Shown here one piece after another: positions 62,824 through 64,000 of a DNA stretch of 64,000 nucleotides. The notes beneath the pieces were generated by a model. That model was not told the DNA's origin, did not search any database, and saw nothing but the letters and a program-made list of their open reading frames with translations. The stretch is from Stenotrophomonas rhizophila. GTDB lineage: Bacteria > Pseudomonadota > Gammaproteobacteria > Xanthomonadales > Xanthomonadaceae. The translations under genes and the position numbers were made by a program. Each line of letters opens with the position of its first letter. Position 1 is the stretch's first letter. The DNA is taken from assembly GCF_001704155.1 (NCBI RefSeq), contig NZ_CP016294.1, positions 1,547,501-1,611,500 of the forward strand. Reading direction: 5' to 3'.

Positions 62824-62853
62824 CGAAAACCCCGCTGAAAAGCGGGGTTTTTG
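62824..62853 (+). terminator. Rho-independent terminator of emrRCAB
   Basis: AAACCCCGCT (62827-62836), GAAA loop, AGCGGGGTTT (62841-62850) and a T-run. Perfect 10-base stem. Confidence 0.9.
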
Positions 62854-62869
62854 TTGTGTACTGTTGATG

Positions 62870-62903
62870 GCGAACAGCTAACAGCTAACAGCGAACAGCT
62901 AAA
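62870..62903 (+). repeat. short tandem repeat of (G)CGAACAGCTAA/AACAGCTA
   Basis: Four near-identical units based on AACAGCT occur in about 34 bases, just before palindromic copy C. GCGAACAGC recurs in the left flank of copies B and D, so this looks like an amplified piece of the element's own flank. Confidence 0.65.
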
Positions 62904-62928
62904 GGCAGCGTTTCAGTTCTTCCCGGCT

Positions 62929-63042
62929 GGGGAGGCCGACGGGCAGCCCCTTACGGGACACGCCGTAAACCCATCCATGGGGGCTTGGCAAAAACATCCA
63001 TGTTTTTGACAGTCCCTACAGGGGCTGCCCGCCGGCCTCCCC
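62929..63042 (+). repeat. large palindromic element, copy C
   Basis: Outer arms 62929-62959 and 63012-63042 pair at 27 or so of 31 positions. The inner hairpin is CAAAAACAT-CC-ATGTTTTTG (62989-63008). The intervening segment ACGCCGTAAACCCATCCATGG then GGGCT matches the family. It forms part of the 683 bases without a protein gene between emrB and the tRNA genes, together with copy D; the ~190 bases between C and D show no other feature. Confidence 0.85.
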
Positions 63043-63204
63043 CGACAGATGGTCGCGTGCGGATGGGCACGGCAGACACGAAGGGCGTGTCCGTACCCGG
63101 CGGGCATGCCGAATGTGCCTGGGGTCGGTAGCGTCGGTTCCCGAACGACGGCACGGAACGCCACCGCGTCCGGTAACGCACGAAAATGATCGGCGCTGCC
63201 GTTG

Positions 63205-63400
63205 ATCTTCCACGGCCACCAACACACCGTCGAGGGTCGGCGGGGGCGGGGGTACGGGGGCTTTGCGAAACATGGATGTTTCGCAAGAGCCTCCAGGGAT
63301 GGATTCACGGCGCCCCCCGTACCCCCGCACCCGCCGGCCCAGCTCAGGCCAAGCGATGGCCACCGGCTGTTCGCCAGGATGCATGAAACCGGGCGCAGCC
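63205..63400 (-). repeat. large palindromic element, copy D
   Basis: Outer arms 63236-63260 and 63314-63338 pair at 23 of 25 positions. The inner hairpin is TTGCGAAACAT-GG-ATGTTTCGCAA (63263-63286), a perfect 11-base stem. Read on the minus strand it is nearly the same as copy B and shares flanks outside the arms: GGCGCAGCC (63392-63400), GGCTGTTCGCC (about 63365) and the complement of GACGGTGTGT near 63226. It is inverted relative to copy C. Confidence 0.85.
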
Positions 63401-63447
63401 CGGCGCAACGGAATCGCGTGCAATCCCCACCACCAAACCCCGGAAAC

Positions 63448-63471
63448 GAAAAAACCCGCTTTCGCGGGTTT
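63448..63471 (-). terminator. terminator of tRNA-Leu copy 1
   Basis: On the minus strand AAACCCGC-GAAA-GCGGGTTTTTT, 17 bases after the tRNA CCA end. Confidence 0.9.
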
Positions 63472-63488
63472 GATCATTTACTGAGTCA

Positions 63489-63575
63489 TGGTGCCCAGGA
63501 GAGGACTCGAACCTCCACGAAGTTGCCCCCGCTAGCACCTGAAGCTAGTGCGTCTACCAATTCCGCCACCTGGGC
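63489..63575 (-). tRNA. tRNA-Leu (anticodon CAG), copy 1
   Basis: An 87-base class II tRNA with encoded CCA. The acceptor stem is GCCCAGG/CCTGGGC and the D arm GGCGGAATTGGTAGACGC. The anticodon stem-loop CTAGC-TTCAGGT-GCTAG reads CAG, for codon CUG. A long variable arm is present (GCGGGGGCAACTTCGT) and the T arm GGAGGTTCGAGTCCTC. It is one of two tandem copies about 216 bases apart. Confidence 0.97.
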
Positions 63576-63589
63576 GACTCAGGAGGAGA

Positions 63590-63618
63590 ATTTTGCGGGA
63601 GAACCGCGAATGTGTCAA
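63590..63618 (-). promoter_or_regulatory. promoter of tRNA-Leu copy 1
   Basis: Minus strand: TTGACA (63613-63618), a 17-base spacer, CAAAAT (63590-63595). Near-consensus and 14 bases before the tRNA 5' end. Confidence 0.8.
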
Positions 63619-63664
63619 CAGGATGTCGAAGAAAAATTCCCGCGCAATCCCTGCCGCAGAAACG

Positions 63665-63687
63665 AAAAAACCCGCTTGCGCGGGTTT
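63665..63687 (-). terminator. terminator of tRNA-Leu copy 2
   Basis: On the minus strand AAACCCGC-GCAA-GCGGGTTTTTT, 18 bases past the CCA end. It differs from the copy 1 terminator only in the loop. Confidence 0.88.
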
Positions 63688-63704
63688 GATCATTTACCGA
63701 GTCG

Positions 63705-63791
63705 TGGTGCCCAGAAGAGGACTCGAACCTCCACGAAGTTGCCCCCGCTAGCACCTGAAGCTAGTGCGTCTACCAATTCCGCCATCTGGGC
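63705..63791 (-). tRNA. tRNA-Leu (anticodon CAG), copy 2
   Basis: Same 87-base gene as copy 1 except for acceptor pair 7-66, which is A-T here (GCCCAGA/TCTGGGC) and G-C there, a compensated change. It has its own promoter (63806-63834) and terminator. Confidence 0.97.
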
Positions 63792-63805
63792 GACTCAGGG
63801 GGCGA

Positions 63806-63834
63806 ATTATGCGGAAGCCGCCGGAGGCTGTCAA
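63806..63834 (-). promoter_or_regulatory. promoter of tRNA-Leu copy 2
   Basis: Minus strand: TTGACA (63829-63834), 17-base spacer, CATAAT (63806-63811). A near-perfect sigma-70 promoter; GC-rich bases follow the -10 as in stringently controlled promoters. Confidence 0.85.
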
Positions 63835-63890
63835 TGCATGCGCGAACGCCGATTGGCATACTCGGCCCACACCGACTCCCTGGAGTTTCC

Positions 63891-64000
63891 ATGGCACTGC
63901 CGATCCTGCACGCCCACCCGCTGTCGTCCTGTTGCCAGAAGGTACTGATTGCCGCCCGCGTGCTCGGCGTGGCCTTGGACGAGCGCATGGTGAACTTGGG
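63891..64000 (+). CDS. glutathione S-transferase N-terminal part (runs off the window)
   Basis: The first 36 codons, MALPILHAHPLSSCCQKVLI followed by AARVLGVALDERMVNLG, resemble the thioredoxin-like N-terminal domain of bacterial glutathione S-transferases, with a Ser/Cys pair (SSCCQK) at the catalytic helix start. GGAG lies five bases before the ATG. The gene continues beyond position 64000, so the class cannot be settled. Confidence 0.65.
   Translation, partial: MALPILHAHPLSSCCQKVLIAARVLGVALDERMVNL

Noticed and set aside
62905-63400. Small frames rich in PRTPAPAGPA-like sequence
   Set aside because: They are translations of the palindromic elements; the same peptide fragments appear at 20.4 kb for the same reason.
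63489-63791. Genomic island attached at the tRNA-Leu genes
   Set aside because: No integrase, no partial tRNA repeat with junction features; the second copy is a whole gene with promoter and terminator, so a plain duplication explains it.

Overview
The window is chromosomal DNA from a GC-rich gammaproteobacterium of the Xanthomonadaceae, most likely a Stenotrophomonas. The pointers are an emrR-emrC-emrA-emrB efflux operon in the Stenotrophomonas order, many intergenic GTAG-headed REP palindromes of the kind known from S. maltophilia, the map-glnD-dapD / rpsB-tsf and bamA-lpxD-fabZ-lpxA-lpxB-rnhB-dnaE-accA housekeeping blocks, and a PHA depolymerase. The genus is inferred from gene content; no rRNA lies in the window.

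Layout. 0-8 kb: mixed small units (DUF885 peptidase-like lipoprotein, GFA protein, DUF4349 lipoprotein, LysR/EamA divergent pair, secreted cyclophilin, PadR plus membrane protein couple). 8-11 kb: phaZ, a methyltransferase and hemJ. 10.9-33.1 kb: a long leftward envelope/translation block running rpsB-tsf, (an AIM24 gene and an HDOD-GGDEF gene interposed), pyrH-frr-uppS-cdsA-dxr-rseP-bamA-lpxD-fabZ-lpxA-lpxB-rnhB-dnaE-accA. Many members overlap by ATGA, so translation is probably coupled. 33.3-39.0 kb: a leftward Csu-type (spore coat U) chaperone-usher pilus cluster sitting between rpsB and map, which are adjacent in E. coli. 39.3-47.1 kb: rightward map-glnD-dapD, an unknown 552-residue gene, an ArsC/Spx-like gene and dapE. 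47.3-57.9 kb: pentapeptide and Sel1 proteins, attenuator-controlled asnB, a cation/proton antiporter, a penicillin-acylase-family enzyme, a haem-ligand-less bacterioferritin and parC. 58.0-62.8 kb: emrRCAB. 63.5-63.8 kb: two tandem tRNA-Leu(CAG) genes, then the start of a glutathione S-transferase.

The strongest regulatory find is a 32-codon leader peptide with six asparagine codons in front of asnB. It is followed by a perfect Rho-independent terminator and by segments that can form a competing antiterminator, a complete translational attenuator sensing Asn-tRNA. The most unusual structural find is a family of five large palindromic elements (about 15.7, 16.0, 20.4, 63.0 and 63.3 kb). Their outer arms and inner hairpin arms differ in sequence between copies but stay self-complementary, around an invariant CATCCATG hairpin tip; two pairs are arranged head to head in opposite orientation. 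REP palindromes also supply the stop codons of dapE, asnB and the acylase gene.
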